DNA of 64,000 nucleotides from ZC4RG17 sp036380875 (GTDB lineage: Bacteria > Actinomycetota > Acidimicrobiia > Spongiisociales > ZC4RG35), in contig DASVDX010000080.1 in the NCBI GenBank assembly GCA_036380875.1, positions 11,137 through 75,136 of the forward strand, in the 5' to 3' direction. A model generated the notes under the pieces. It saw only the letters and a list, made by a program, of their open reading frames with translations. It did not search any database and was not told where the DNA came from. Below, in pieces: positions 26,718 to 39,932 of this stretch. A program made the position numbers and the translations under genes. The stretch's first letter is position 1. Every line of letters starts with the position of its first letter.

Positions 26718-28013
26718 ATGCGAGCCGGCACCGCCACACAACACGAACGCCTGATGCGAGTTCATCGGCGCCACGCCGACCGGGCGACCGAGGCCGGTCT
26801 GACCGGGCTCCGGTTTTCCGACGTAGGCGACGGATCGATCATCCGCGTCGACGACCGGGACCTCGTGAACTTCGGCAACTGCTCCTATCTCGGGCTGAGC
26901 GTCGACCCCCGTCTGAAGCAGGGCGCCATCGAAGCCATCGAGCGGTTCGGGCCCCTGTACGCCTCATCGCAGATGTACGCCGCCGTCGAGCTCTACAACG
27001 AGCTCGAACAGCTGCTGGCGGAGATGACCGATGCCCGGGCGGTGGTGCTGCCCCCGACCACCACGCTCGGCCATCTCGCCACCTTGCCGTCGCTGGTCGG
27101 CACCGATGACGTCGTGGTGCTCGACTCGCATTCGCATGCCTCGCTGCAGCTGACCGTTCAGGTGCTGGCCGGCCGCGGGATCCAGATCTGCCCCGTGCCC
27201 CACAACGACATGAGGAGGCTCACGGAGGCGGTCGACGAGGCTGCCAGCCGTCATCCACGGGTCTGGTACATCGCCGATGGCGTGTACTCGATGATGGGCG
27301 ACTTCGCCCCAGTCGAAGAGATCTCCGCGCTGAAGAACCGCTATCCGAACCTGTACGTCTACTACGACGACGCCCACGGCTTCTCCTGGCGGGGGGAGAA
27401 GGGCAGGGGCTTCGTCCTCGAAAACGTCACGCTCGACGAGCAGACGATCGTCGCCGCCGGCCTGGGCAAGGCCTTCGGCACGGGAGGAGCGGCGATCTTC
27501 TTCGGGGACCCCGAGCTGGCTTTGACCGTGAAGCGCATCGGCGGGCCGATGACCTTCTCCGGCCCCATCCATCCACCGACGCTGGGGGCGGCCATCGCCG
27601 CGGCCCGAATCCACCTCTCCGACGAGTACCTGATCCTGCGCCGGCGAATGGCGGATCAGATCAAGCTCGTCACCGCTCTCCTGGCCGAGCACCGGCTCCC
27701 GGTCACCTCGTGGGCGCCCACGCCGATATGGCAGGTGCGGGTGGGCGATTTCGACCGGATGCTCGAACTGACCCGGCGGATGCTCGACGACGGCTACTAC
27801 GTGAACCCCACCGCCTTCCCGGTCGTGCCTCACGGCCACGCCGGCATCCGTTTCACGCATACACTCAACAACACGGATGACCAGATCAGGGGCATGGTCG
27901 AGCGGCTGTCCGCCAACTACCGGGCTGTGGTGGGCGAGCCGGATACGGTGGTCGACCTCACCGAGATGGAGGGTGGGCCCGGGGTCGTCTCCGCCAGCTC
28001 TGCTGGCGCGTAA
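26718..28013 (+). CDS. AONS/serine palmitoyltransferase-like alpha-oxoamine synthase family PLP enzyme
   Basis: A 431-residue fold-type I PLP enzyme. Features are NFGNCSYLGLSVDPRLKQGA (the substrate-binding start of the family), LDSHSHASLQLT, YIADGVYSMMGDFAP, VYYDDAHGFSWRGEKGRG with the PLP-contacting Asp and His, and AAGLGKAFGTGGAAIFFG with the catalytic Lys in a GKAFG setting. The family condenses an amino acid with an acyl-CoA (biotin, sphingoid or 2-amino-3-ketobutyrate synthesis). No biotin genes are near, so a lipid or secondary-metabolite role is equally plausible. Start ATG at 26718; it is followed after 30 bases by a histidine kinase gene. Confidence 0.82.
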   Translation: MRAGTATQHERLMRVHRRHADRATEAGLTGLRFSDVGDGSIIRVDDRDLVNFGNCSYLGLSVDPRLKQGAIEAIERFGPLYASSQMYAAVELYNELEQLLAEMTDARAVVLPPTTTLGHLATLPSLVGTDDVVVLDSHSHASLQLTVQVLAGRGIQICPVPHNDMRRLTEAVDEAASRHPRVWYIADGVYSMMGDFAPVEEISALKNRYPNLYVYYDDAHGFSWRGEKGRGFVLENVTLDEQTIVAAGLGKAFGTGGAAIFFGDPELALTVKRIGGPMTFSGPIHPPTLGAAIAAARIHLSDEYLILRRRMADQIKLVTALLAEHRLPVTSWAPTPIWQVRVGDFDRMLELTRRMLDDGYYVNPTAFPVVPHGHAGIRFTHTLNNTDDQIRGMVERLSANYRAVVGEPDTVVDLTEMEGGPGVVSASSAGA

Positions 28014-28043
28014 TCGCGCTTCACCAAACGTTTGGGGGCGCCG

Positions 28044-29762
28044 ATGAATGAGGTCGTGCGCGCCACCTTCTTCTCGTCTCCGATCCGGCGGCTGGCGACC
28101 TGTGTCGCCGTTGCGGTCCTGATCGGCGCGATCGCGACTGCCCTGCGACCTGGCCTGGGCGAAACGGTGGGCCCGCCTCTGATGCTGGTCAACTACGTGA
28201 TGGCCGGCTACCTATTCCTCCGCGGATCCAGGGTCTACGACGGCCGGGAACGGCTGGCCTGGCGTTTGATCGGCGTGGCGTGCTTCTTCGTCATCGCCGG
28301 GCTCCTGACGTTCGGGCTGGCGACGGTGGCCGGGTACACGATCCCCGCCTTCGGCCCCCTCGACACGTTCTTCATCATCGCCTATCTGATCTACCTGGCC
28401 GGCTTCTGGGTCCTGCCCCACCTCGACGGCATCCCCATCCGACGTCTTCGGGTTTTCGTCGACGGCATGGTGGGGGCGGTGGCAGTGGCCGTCCTCAGCT
28501 GGGTGTGGTTCCTCGACGAGATCCTCGAAGAGCTGAGCCATGCCACCTTCTGGGACGTGGTGATCGGCGGTCTCTACCCCCTCATCGACGTGGTCACCCT
28601 GGTCGTCGTCATCGTGGTCACCTTGCGGCGCAGCACCTTGCGGTTCGACCCACGGGTGTTGCTGATGGGGGCGGGCTTCGCCGTCCAGGCCGTCGCCGAC
28701 CTGATCTATCTCCGCAACGGCATCGGCCAGTCGTTCGTCGAGGCCAACCCCAGCTATGCCGCCCTCCTCTTCGCCGGCGTGGCTTTCCTCGTGGCGGCCA
28801 TCACTCTCGAGACGCCACCTCCGGCCCGCGAATACGCCGAGCGGGCGACTCCCTGGTGGGCGCTCATCGCCCCCTACGGGGCGGCGGTGCTCCTGATCGT
28901 CGTCCTCGTCGTTCGCATGATGGGAGTGGTCGACGCCGACAACCAGGACACCATCCAGCTGCTCGCCGGCGCGGTGGTGATCGTCTGCTTGATCATCTTC
29001 CGCCAGGCTCTGGCCATCCGCGAGACCAGAGAGCTCGTGGAGCAGCAGCGCTCCCAGCTCGTGTCGTCCATCTCCCACGAGCTCCGAACGCCGCTCACGG
29101 CCATGGTGGGCTTCCTCGACATCCTCGCCGACCCCGACCAGCAGATGGATCCCGAGGCGCGCAAGGAGCTGATCGGGATCGTCAACCAGCAGGCGAACTA
29201 CATGGCGCGCATCGTCTCCGACCTGGTGATGCTCAACCGCGCCAACCCCGACCTGGGGCTGCAAGAGCGGGTGCACGACGTCAGAGAGGTCATCAAGGCG
29301 GCGGTGTCGAGCCTCGATGTGGAATCGAGCTCGGGCATCGACATCGAGGTCCAGACCGGGCTGGCCGCTCACTTCGACTCCGACCGCATCCACCAGATCC
29401 TCGTCAACCTCCTCACCAACGCCGCCCGTTACGGCGGCCCCCGCCGTCTGGTGGTGGCCAAGCGCGTCGGCGACGACCTGGTGCTCGAAGTCCACGACGA
29501 CGGGCCCGGTGTTCCCAAGCGGTACGAGATCTTGATCTGGGACCGGTTCGAGCGCGGCGCCCACCGCTACAACGCCGCCATCCCCGGATCCGGCATCGGC
29601 CTGGCCCTGGTGTCGATGTTGGTCAGGGCGCACGACGGCACCGTCGGCTACCGGCGCTCGGAGCGACTCGGCGGAGCCTGCTTCTCGGTGGTCTTGCCCG
29701 GCCGGGCCCGTACCGTGGCCCAGATCCCCAACCTGGAGCCCGTGGGTCGGCGCGACCCTTGA
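28044..29762 (+). CDS. Membrane sensor histidine kinase
   Basis: A 572-residue kinase. The first ~300 residues hold about nine hydrophobic helices, a multi-pass sensor without a recognisable extracellular domain. The catalytic part follows: SSISHELRTPLTAMVGFLD (phosphorylated His), QILVNLLTNAARYGG (N box), VHDDGPGVPKRY (G1) and IPGSGIGLALVSMLVR (G2), then a short C-terminal tail. No response regulator gene is adjacent, so this is an orphan kinase. ATG at 28044 was preferred over a TTG at 28032. Its stop codon overlaps the -35 box of the rpoB promoter. Confidence 0.9.
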   Translation: MNEVVRATFFSSPIRRLATCVAVAVLIGAIATALRPGLGETVGPPLMLVNYVMAGYLFLRGSRVYDGRERLAWRLIGVACFFVIAGLLTFGLATVAGYTIPAFGPLDTFFIIAYLIYLAGFWVLPHLDGIPIRRLRVFVDGMVGAVAVAVLSWVWFLDEILEELSHATFWDVVIGGLYPLIDVVTLVVVIVVTLRRSTLRFDPRVLLMGAGFAVQAVADLIYLRNGIGQSFVEANPSYAALLFAGVAFLVAAITLETPPPAREYAERATPWWALIAPYGAAVLLIVVLVVRMMGVVDADNQDTIQLLAGAVVIVCLIIFRQALAIRETRELVEQQRSQLVSSISHELRTPLTAMVGFLDILADPDQQMDPEARKELIGIVNQQANYMARIVSDLVMLNRANPDLGLQERVHDVREVIKAAVSSLDVESSSGIDIEVQTGLAAHFDSDRIHQILVNLLTNAARYGGPRRLVVAKRVGDDLVLEVHDDGPGVPKRYEILIWDRFERGAHRYNAAIPGSGIGLALVSMLVRAHDGTVGYRRSERLGGACFSVVLPGRARTVAQIPNLEPVGRRDP

Positions 29763-29788
29763 CGCCTTTCGCGATTGTGCGATAGGAT
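29759..29788 (+). promoter_or_regulatory. Sigma-A-type promoter P1 for rpoBC
   Basis: TTGACG at 29759-29764 and TAGGAT at 29783-29788 are separated by 18 bases, a good match to the vegetative consensus. The -35 box overlaps the end of the histidine kinase gene. The start point would be near 29795, giving a ~200-base leader before rpoB. Confidence 0.65.
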
Positions 29789-29895
29789 GCCCCCAGCCTT
29801 CCGGCCCTGAACGGTTCAATCGCCGTTCCGATTCGGGTAACGGAGCGGCGGCGTTTCTTCGCTCGGCGCACGCCGAGGGAATCGATCTACGCCGC

Positions 29896-29925
29896 TTGCG
29901 GTTTTATTTGCGCGTGTGATAGCAT
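29896..29925 (+). promoter_or_regulatory. Sigma-A-type promoter P2 for rpoBC
   Basis: TTGCGG at 29896-29901 and TAGCAT at 29920-29925 lie 18 bases apart, with a TGTGA just before the -10 box. It would start transcription near 29932, about 60 bases before the rpoB start codon. The leader then carries an AAGGAGG ribosome-binding site (29980-29986) five bases before the TTG codon. Confidence 0.55.
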
Positions 29926-29991
29926 GCGCTCCTCTGCGTATCTCGTTGGCCATCACGCTCGCCCGTCGTTTCGGTATTCAAGGAGGCTCTT

Positions 29992-32900
29992 TTGGCTTCG
30001 CGCGTCGCTGAACGTCTCTCGTTCGCCAAGATCCCCGAGGTCCTTCCCCTCCCGGACCTGCTCGCCGTCCAGCACGAATCCTTCCAGTGGTTCCTCGAGG
30101 AGGGTCTGAAAGAGATCTTCGAAGAGATCAGCCCGATCGAGGACTTCACGGGTTCACTGGCGCTCGAGCTCACGGATCACCGCTTCGGGGATCCTCCGAT
30201 GAGCATCGAGGAGTGCAAGGAGCGCGACGCCAACTATTCGCGGCCGTTGTTCGTCACCGCCCGGTTCATGAACCGGTCCACCGGGGAGATCAAGGAGCAG
30301 CAGGTCTTCTTGGGCGATTTCCCGATGATGACCGAAAAGGGCGTGTTCATCATCAACGGCACGGAGCGAGTCATCGTCTCCCAGCTCGTGCGGTCGCCTG
30401 GCGTCTACTTCGACTCCGCTCGGGACAAGACCTCTGACCGAATCATCTACAGCGGCAAGATCATCCCCGGCCGGGGTGCGTGGCTCGAGTTCGACACCGA
30501 CAAGCGCGACACGGTCGGCGTGCGCGTCGATCGGAAGCGACGGCAGTACGTGTCGGCTTTCCTGCGCGCGCTCGGCATCGCCGAGACCGACCAGGAGATC
30601 CTCGACCTGTTCGACGGCGCCGAGTCCATCCGCAACACCATCGAACGCGACCCTGCGGCCGACCGAGACGAGGCGCTGATCGACCTCTACCGGAAGCTGC
30701 GTCCCGGCGAGCCCACCACGGTCGAGTCGGCCCGTGGATTGATCCAGACCCTGTTCCGGAACCCGAAGCGCTACGACCTCACCCGGGTCGGCCGCTACAA
30801 GATCAGCCAGAAGTTCCAGGAGGACGTGCCCGAGGACTACCGGGCAGAGGGTCTGCAGCTCCTGCGCGACGAGGACATCATCGACACCATCCGCTATCTG
30901 GTCGCCCTCCATGCCGGCCAGGAGACCTTCGTCACCCACAAGGGCAAGGAGATCGCGGTCCGCACCGACGACATCGACCACTTCGGCAACCGGCGCATCC
31001 GCACGGTGGGTGAGCTGATCCAGAACCAGGTCCGCGTCGGCCTCAGCCGCCTCGAGCGGGTGGTCAAGGAGCGGATGACGACCCAGGACCCGGATGCGAT
31101 CACCCCGCAGAGCCTGATCAACATCCGGCCGGTCACCGCCGCCATCAAGGAGTTCTTCGGCACCAGCCAGCTGAGCCAGTTCATGGACCAGCCGAACCCG
31201 TTGGCCGGCCTGACCCATCGCCGTCGTCTCAACGCTCTCGGCCCCGGAGGCCTCAGCCGCGAGCGCGCCGGCTTCGAGGTGCGTGACGTGCACCCCTCCC
31301 ACTACGGGCGCATGTGCCCGATCGAGACGCCGGAGGGCCCGAACATCGGCCTCATCGGCTCCCTCGCCACCTACGCCCGGGTGAACCGGTTCGGATTCAT
31401 CGAGACGCCCTACCGCAAGGTCGAGAACGGGCGGGTGACCGACAAGGTGGAGTACCTGACCGCAACCGAGGAAGAGCGCTACGTCATCGCCCAGGCCAAC
31501 GCACCGCTCAACGAGGACGGCACCTTCAAGAACCCGCGGGCGCTGGTGCGCCTGGCGGGCGGTGAGGTCGACACCGTGCCCGTCGACCAGATCGACTACA
31601 TGGACGTCTCGCCGAAGCAGATCGTGTCGGTGTCGACGGCCCTCATCCCGTTCCTCGAGCACGACGATGCCAACCGCGCCTTGATGGGCTCCAACATGCA
31701 GCGCCAGGCTGTGCCGCTCCTCGAGGCCGATGCCCCGCTGGTCGGCACCGGAGTCGAGCAGCGCGCCGCCTACGACTCCGGCGACATGGTCATCTCGCCC
31801 GTCCACGGCGAGGTGGTCGAGGTCACGGGCGACCACATCGTCGTAAAGGAGAAGGACACCAATCGTAAGCACACCTTCACCCTGTCCAAGTTCGACCGGT
31901 CGAACCAGGGGACGGCGATCAACCAGAAGCCGATCGTCCGCGAGGGTCAGAAGGTGAAGGCCGGCGACGTCCTGGCCGACGGCCCCTCCACCGACAACGG
32001 CGAGCTGGCGCTGGGCCGCAACCTCCTGGTGGCGTTCATGCCGTGGCAGGGCCACAACTACGAGGACGCCATCATCGTCAGCGACCGATTGGTCAAAGAC
32101 GACGTCCTCTCCTCGATCCACATCGAGGAGTACGAGATCGATGCCCGCGACACGAAGCTGGGCGCCGAGGAGATCACACGCGACATCCCCAACGTGGCCG
32201 AGGAGGTCCTGGCCAACCTCGACGAGGACGGGATCATCCGCATCGGCGCCGAAGTGGGTGCCGGCGACTACCTGGTCGGCAAGGTGACGCCGAAGGGTGA
32301 AACCGAGCTCACGCCCGAGGAGCGCCTGCTGCGGGCGATCTTCGGTGAAAAGGCCCGCGAGGTCCGTGACACCTCCCTCAAGGTGCCCCACGGCGAGTCC
32401 GGCAAGGTCATCGCCGTCAAGGTGTTCCGCCGGTCCGAGGGCTACGACCTCGCCCCCGGCGTCAACGAGCTCGTCCGGGTGTACGTGGCGAAGCTGCGCA
32501 AAGTCTCCGAAGGCGACAAGCTCGCCGGCCGCCACGGCAACAAGGGAGTCATCGCCAAGATCCTCCCCGAGGAGGACATGCCGTTCCTGGCCGACGGCAC
32601 GCCCGTCGACATCATCCTGTCGCCCCTGGGCGTCCCGTCCCGGATGAACCTCGGGCAGGTGCTCGAGACGCATCTCGGCTGGGCCGCCGCCCAGGGCTGG
32701 GAGGAGCTCGAGATCGAAAGCCCGGCCGCCAAGGGCGCCGAGCCGTGGACCAAGGTGGCCACCCCGGTGTTCGACGGCGCCAAGGAGAACGAGATCATGG
32801 AGCTGCTCTCCCACACCCGGCCCAATCGGGACGGAGAGCGCCTGGTCGGCCCCGACGGCAAGGCCACCCTCTACGACGGCCGCACCGGCGAGCCCTTCGA

Positions 32901-33366
32901 CACGCCGATCACCGTCGGCTACATCTACATGCTGAAGCTGGTCCACCTCGTCGACGACAAGATCCATGCCCGGTCGACCGGCCCCTACTCGATGATCACC
33001 CAGCAGCCACTCGGTGGCAAGGCGCAGTTCGGTGGCCAGCGGTTCGGCGAAATGGAGGTGTGGGCTCTGGAGGCCTACGGCGCTGCCTATGCCCTCCAGG
33101 AGCTCCTCACCATCAAGTCCGACGACGTCCAGGGTCGTGTCAAGGTCTACGAGGCGATCGTCAAGGGAGCGAACATCCCCGAGCCGGGAATACCGGAGAG
33201 CTTCCGGGTGCTGGTGAAGGAGATGCAGAGCTTGGCCCTGTCGGTGGAGATGTTGTCCGCCGGCGAGGAAGTCGAGCTCCGGGAGCTGGAGGAGGACGCC
33301 TATCGACCTGCCGAGTCGCTCGGCATCGACCTCTCCCGGCCGGAGAGACCCGAGTCGCCGGTTTGA
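29992..33366 (+). CDS. rpoB: DNA-directed RNA polymerase subunit beta
   Basis: Catalytic core subunit of RNA polymerase, 1124 residues, in the size range of the shorter actinobacterial beta. The start is TTG at 29992, set by the strong AAGGAGG five bases upstream and by the normal opening MASRVAERLSFAKIPEV. The rifampicin region reads GTSQLSQFMDQPNPLAGLTH then RRRLNALGPGGL. At the residue equivalent to E. coli Ser531 it has Asn (Asn414 here), and Lys527 is Arg. The C-terminal half contains KVSEGDKLAGRHGNKGV and the GGKAQFGGQRFGEMEVWALE motif. rpoC follows after 54 bases. rplJ/rplL, usually upstream, are absent; a histidine kinase gene is there instead. Confidence 0.97.
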   Translation: MASRVAERLSFAKIPEVLPLPDLLAVQHESFQWFLEEGLKEIFEEISPIEDFTGSLALELTDHRFGDPPMSIEECKERDANYSRPLFVTARFMNRSTGEIKEQQVFLGDFPMMTEKGVFIINGTERVIVSQLVRSPGVYFDSARDKTSDRIIYSGKIIPGRGAWLEFDTDKRDTVGVRVDRKRRQYVSAFLRALGIAETDQEILDLFDGAESIRNTIERDPAADRDEALIDLYRKLRPGEPTTVESARGLIQTLFRNPKRYDLTRVGRYKISQKFQEDVPEDYRAEGLQLLRDEDIIDTIRYLVALHAGQETFVTHKGKEIAVRTDDIDHFGNRRIRTVGELIQNQVRVGLSRLERVVKERMTTQDPDAITPQSLINIRPVTAAIKEFFGTSQLSQFMDQPNPLAGLTHRRRLNALGPGGLSRERAGFEVRDVHPSHYGRMCPIETPEGPNIGLIGSLATYARVNRFGFIETPYRKVENGRVTDKVEYLTATEEERYVIAQANAPLNEDGTFKNPRALVRLAGGEVDTVPVDQIDYMDVSPKQIVSVSTALIPFLEHDDANRALMGSNMQRQAVPLLEADAPLVGTGVEQRAAYDSGDMVISPVHGEVVEVTGDHIVVKEKDTNRKHTFTLSKFDRSNQGTAINQKPIVREGQKVKAGDVLADGPSTDNGELALGRNLLVAFMPWQGHNYEDAIIVSDRLVKDDVLSSIHIEEYEIDARDTKLGAEEITRDIPNVAEEVLANLDEDGIIRIGAEVGAGDYLVGKVTPKGETELTPEERLLRAIFGEKAREVRDTSLKVPHGESGKVIAVKVFRRSEGYDLAPGVNELVRVYVAKLRKVSEGDKLAGRHGNKGVIAKILPEEDMPFLADGTPVDIILSPLGVPSRMNLGQVLETHLGWAAAQGWEELEIESPAAKGAEPWTKVATPVFDGAKENEIMELLSHTRPNRDGERLVGPDGKATLYDGRTGEPFDTPITVGYIYMLKLVHLVDDKIHARSTGPYSMITQQPLGGKAQFGGQRFGEMEVWALEAYGAAYALQELLTIKSDDVQGRVKVYEAIVKGANIPEPGIPESFRVLVKEMQSLALSVEMLSAGEEVELRELEEDAYRPAESLGIDLSRPERPESPV

Positions 33367-33420
33367 TTTCCGACTTGCGAGCAGTGAGACAGAGGCGAGG
33401 AACGAGAGCACAGGGGACAC

Positions 33421-37401
<3,981 letters not shown>

Positions 37402-37421
37402 TCCCCTCGCCTCTCTCACTC

Positions 37422-37449
37422 GAACGGCCGCCCTTCGGGGCGGCCGTTC
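37422..37449 (+). terminator. Terminator-like hairpin after rpoC
   Basis: A perfect 12-bp stem, GAACGGCCGCCC and GGGCGGCCGTTC, closes a TTCG tetraloop 20 bases after the rpoC stop. There is no U-run behind it, only GTCGTGTCGG, so termination may be of the L-shaped or stem-only type common in high-GC genomes. It also separates rpoBC from the nfeD gene that starts at 37488. Confidence 0.7.
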
Positions 37450-37487
37450 GTCGTGTCGGAGGTTCGCCTCGCCGCCATACTCGGGAC

Positions 37488-38762
37488 ATGAGGTCGCTTC
37501 TGGCCGTGCTCACTGCGGCGCTCGCCTGGCTCGTGCTGGGCGGCGCGGCCGGCGCGGCGACCGACGCCGGCGTGCTGCTGCTCGAGGTGGAGGGGCCGAT
37601 CACCCCTGTCGTGTCCGACTACATCGCCGACGGGATCGAGGAAGCGCGGGAGCGCTCGCTGCCGATGGTCGTGCGCCTCGACACTCCCGGAGGGCTCGAC
37701 ACCTCGATGCGGGAGATCGTGCAGTCGTTCCTCAACTCACCGGTGCCGGTGATCGTCTATGTCGCCCCGGAGGGGGCACGGGCGGCCTCGGCCGGGACGT
37801 TCATAACGATGGCGGCACACGTGGCGGCGATGGCCCCGGCGACGTCGATCGGGGCGGCCACACCGGTCGACCTCCAGGGAGGGGAGATCACCGACAAGGT
37901 GATCAACGACGCCGCCGCCTTCGCCGTCTCACTCGCCGAACGCCGGGGGAGGGACGCCGAGTTCGCCGAGGACGCCGTGAGAGAGGGGGCGTCGATCACG
38001 GCGTCCGAAGCAGTGGAGAGAGGAGTCGTCGACCTGGTGGCAGACGACCTGGACCAACTCCTCGAGGAGGTCGACGGCAGGGAGGTGGTCGTCGGCGGTG
38101 AGACCACGGTGTTGCGGACGTCTCCCGGGGTCGTGGAACGCTATGACGTCGGGGTGTTCCGCCAGGTCCTCGCCCGGATCGCCGACCCCAACATCGCCTT
38201 CCTGCTCTTGTCCTTCGGCACGCTCGCCATCATCTACGAGGCCGCCAACCCGGGGATCGGTTTCGCCGGAATCGCCGGCGTCATCGCCATCCTTCTCGGC
38301 TTTTTCGCCCTCAGCGTGCTGCCAGTGACGGCCGTCGGGGTGGCGCTCCTGGTGCTCGCCGCTGCCCTGTTCATCGGGGAGATCTTCGTTCCCGGGGTCG
38401 GGGCGCTGGCGGCCGGCGGCACCATCGCCCTCCTACTGGCCGGCCTCTTCCTGTTCGAAGATGCCCCGTCCGTGCGGCCACCCATCCTGTGGCCTACGGC
38501 ACTCATCCTGGGGTTGGCGAGCGCCATCGCCGGGCGCATGGCATGGCGGGCCCGGAAGGCGCCGCCGTCCACCGGTATCGAGACCCTGATCGGCAGGGAG
38601 GTTATGGTCCAGCCCAGGGATGGCTCGTCGGGCGACGTGTTCGTCGACGGGGCGTGGTGGAAGGTCCGTCCCGAGTCGGGCGAGTTGGACGCAGGGCCCG
38701 CCGAGGTGGTGGGTGTCGACGGGTTGACCCTGATCGTGAGAGGAAAGAGGAGCGAGACATGA
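37488..38762 (+). CDS. NfeD family membrane-bound serine protease (ClpP-like domain)
   Basis: A 424-residue protein. An N-terminal signal or anchor (MRSLLAVLTAALAWLVLGG) is followed by a ClpP/SppA-like domain: VVRLDTPGGLDTSMREIVQ, then EGARAASAGTFITMAAH, where the Ser-Ala-Gly stretch contains the nucleophile of STOPP proteases, and SIGAATPVD. Four or five helices follow (about 225-335), then a C-terminal OB-fold (GREVMVQPRDG ... VDGAWWKVRPESGELDAG). The family cleaves hydrophobic segments of stomatin-like proteins. The next gene encodes such a protein and overlaps it by four bases, as in archaeal and bacterial nfeD-stomatin operons. ATG at 37488 chosen for the signal sequence. Confidence 0.9.
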   Translation: MRSLLAVLTAALAWLVLGGAAGAATDAGVLLLEVEGPITPVVSDYIADGIEEARERSLPMVVRLDTPGGLDTSMREIVQSFLNSPVPVIVYVAPEGARAASAGTFITMAAHVAAMAPATSIGAATPVDLQGGEITDKVINDAAAFAVSLAERRGRDAEFAEDAVREGASITASEAVERGVVDLVADDLDQLLEEVDGREVVVGGETTVLRTSPGVVERYDVGVFRQVLARIADPNIAFLLLSFGTLAIIYEAANPGIGFAGIAGVIAILLGFFALSVLPVTAVGVALLVLAAALFIGEIFVPGVGALAAGGTIALLLAGLFLFEDAPSVRPPILWPTALILGLASAIAGRMAWRARKAPPSTGIETLIGREVMVQPRDGSSGDVFVDGAWWKVRPESGELDAGPAEVVGVDGLTLIVRGKRSET

Positions 38763-39538
38763 ACATCGACGCGTTGATCGGATGGGTGATCGCCGCCCTG
38801 GTGGTCCTCGCCATAGTGCGAGCATCCATCCACATCATCCCCGAGTACGAACGGGCGGTTCTGTTCCGGCTCGGTCGCGTGGTGGGTTCGGCGCGAGGCC
38901 CGGGTCTGATCTTCATCATCCCGATCGTCGACCGGCTGGTGCGGGTCAGCCTTCGCACCGTGACCCTCGACATCCCTCCCCAGGACATCATCACCAAGGA
39001 CAACGTCACGGTACGCGTCAATGCCGTCTGCTATTTCCGGGTCATCGACGCCAACCGCGCCATCCTCGAGATCGAGGACTACCGGTTCGCAACCTCTCAG
39101 ATCGCCCAGACCACCCTACGGAGCATCATCGGCCAGGTCGATCTCGACGAATTGCTCGTCAACCGCGACGAGATCAACCGGCGCCTCCAGCACATCATCG
39201 ACGAGATCACCGACCCGTGGGGGGTGAAGGTGGCGATCGTCGAGGTCAAGGACGTGGAGCTGCCGGACTCCATGCGCCGCGCCATGGCCCGCCAGGCGGA
39301 GGCGGAGCGGGAGCGGCGCGCCAAGGTCATCCACGCCCAGGGCGAGAAGGAAGCCGCTCAGACCCTCGCCGAAGCCGCTGAGCTGCTCGAGGATCGTCCG
39401 GCGGCCTTGCAGTTGAGGATCCTCCAGACGATGACGGAGGTGGCGGCGGAGCAGAACTCGACTCTCATCTTCCCGCTCCCGATGGAGCTGCTGCGGTCGC
39501 TGGAGCGCTTCGCTGGTCCCCGGGACGAGGATCGATGA
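38759..39538 (+). CDS. Stomatin-like SPFH/band 7 protein
   Basis: A 259-residue membrane-associated scaffold protein. One N-terminal helix (IGWVIAALVVLAIVRASIHI) is followed by the SPFH domain: IPEYERAVLFRLGRVVGSARGP, LRTVTLDIPPQDIITKDNV, TLRSIIGQVDLDELLVNRDE and WGVKVAIVEVKDVELPDSM. A charged coiled coil (RQAEAERERRAKVIHAQGEK) drives oligomerisation before the C-terminal hydrophobic LIFPLPMELL. The ATG overlaps the nfeD stop, and NfeD proteases are known to act on the C-terminus of such partners. A role in membrane microdomain organisation is inferred. Confidence 0.93.
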   Translation: MNIDALIGWVIAALVVLAIVRASIHIIPEYERAVLFRLGRVVGSARGPGLIFIIPIVDRLVRVSLRTVTLDIPPQDIITKDNVTVRVNAVCYFRVIDANRAILEIEDYRFATSQIAQTTLRSIIGQVDLDELLVNRDEINRRLQHIIDEITDPWGVKVAIVEVKDVELPDSMRRAMARQAEAERERRAKVIHAQGEKEAAQTLAEAAELLEDRPAALQLRILQTMTEVAAEQNSTLIFPLPMELLRSLERFAGPRDEDR

Positions 39539-39545
39539 TCAGGCT

Positions 39546-39872
39546 TCAGCTGCCCCGGTAGGTCGAGTATCCGTAGGCGCTCAAGAGCAGCGGTATGTGG
39601 TGGTGCTCTTCCGGGTCGGAGACCCGGAAGACGATCTGCACCTCCGGGTAGAACGTGTTTCCGTAGGCGGCCGTGTTGAACGTGAGCCGGTAGACACCGG
39701 TCTTCAGACGGGTGCCGCCGAGCAGGTCGGCGACACGGCCGTCGGTGTCGGTCGAGGTCGAAGCGAGGTGCTCCACCGCCGAGCCGTCTTCCAGCCGCTC
39801 CAGCGACACGGCCATTCCCGCTGCCGGGCGGCCGGTGACGGTGTCGAGTACGTGGGTGCTGATGTTGGCCAT
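39546..39872 (-). CDS. uraH: 5-hydroxyisourate hydrolase (transthyretin-related)
   Basis: Hydrolyses 5-hydroxyisourate in uric acid breakdown. The 108-residue protein starts with ISTHVLDTVTGRPAAGMAVSL, contains FNTAAYGNTFYPEVQIVF and HHHIPLLLSAYGYSTYRGS, ending in the diagnostic C-terminal tetrapeptide YRGS. The active-site His (STHVLD and the HHHIPLL segment), Arg and C-terminal Ser are all visible. It is isolated from other purine catabolic genes in this window; the nearest downstream-side neighbour on the same strand is metF, 60 bases upstream, so it could be a read-through partner of that operon. Start ATG at 39872. Confidence 0.93.
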   Translation of the reverse strand: MANISTHVLDTVTGRPAAGMAVSLERLEDGSAVEHLASTSTDTDGRVADLLGGTRLKTGVYRLTFNTAAYGNTFYPEVQIVFRVSDPEEHHHIPLLLSAYGYSTYRGS

Positions 39873-39932
39873 CGACTACCTCCGTGTGTCCTCCATCGTG
39901 GCAGGCTCCAGTTGCCGATCAGTACCCAACGA

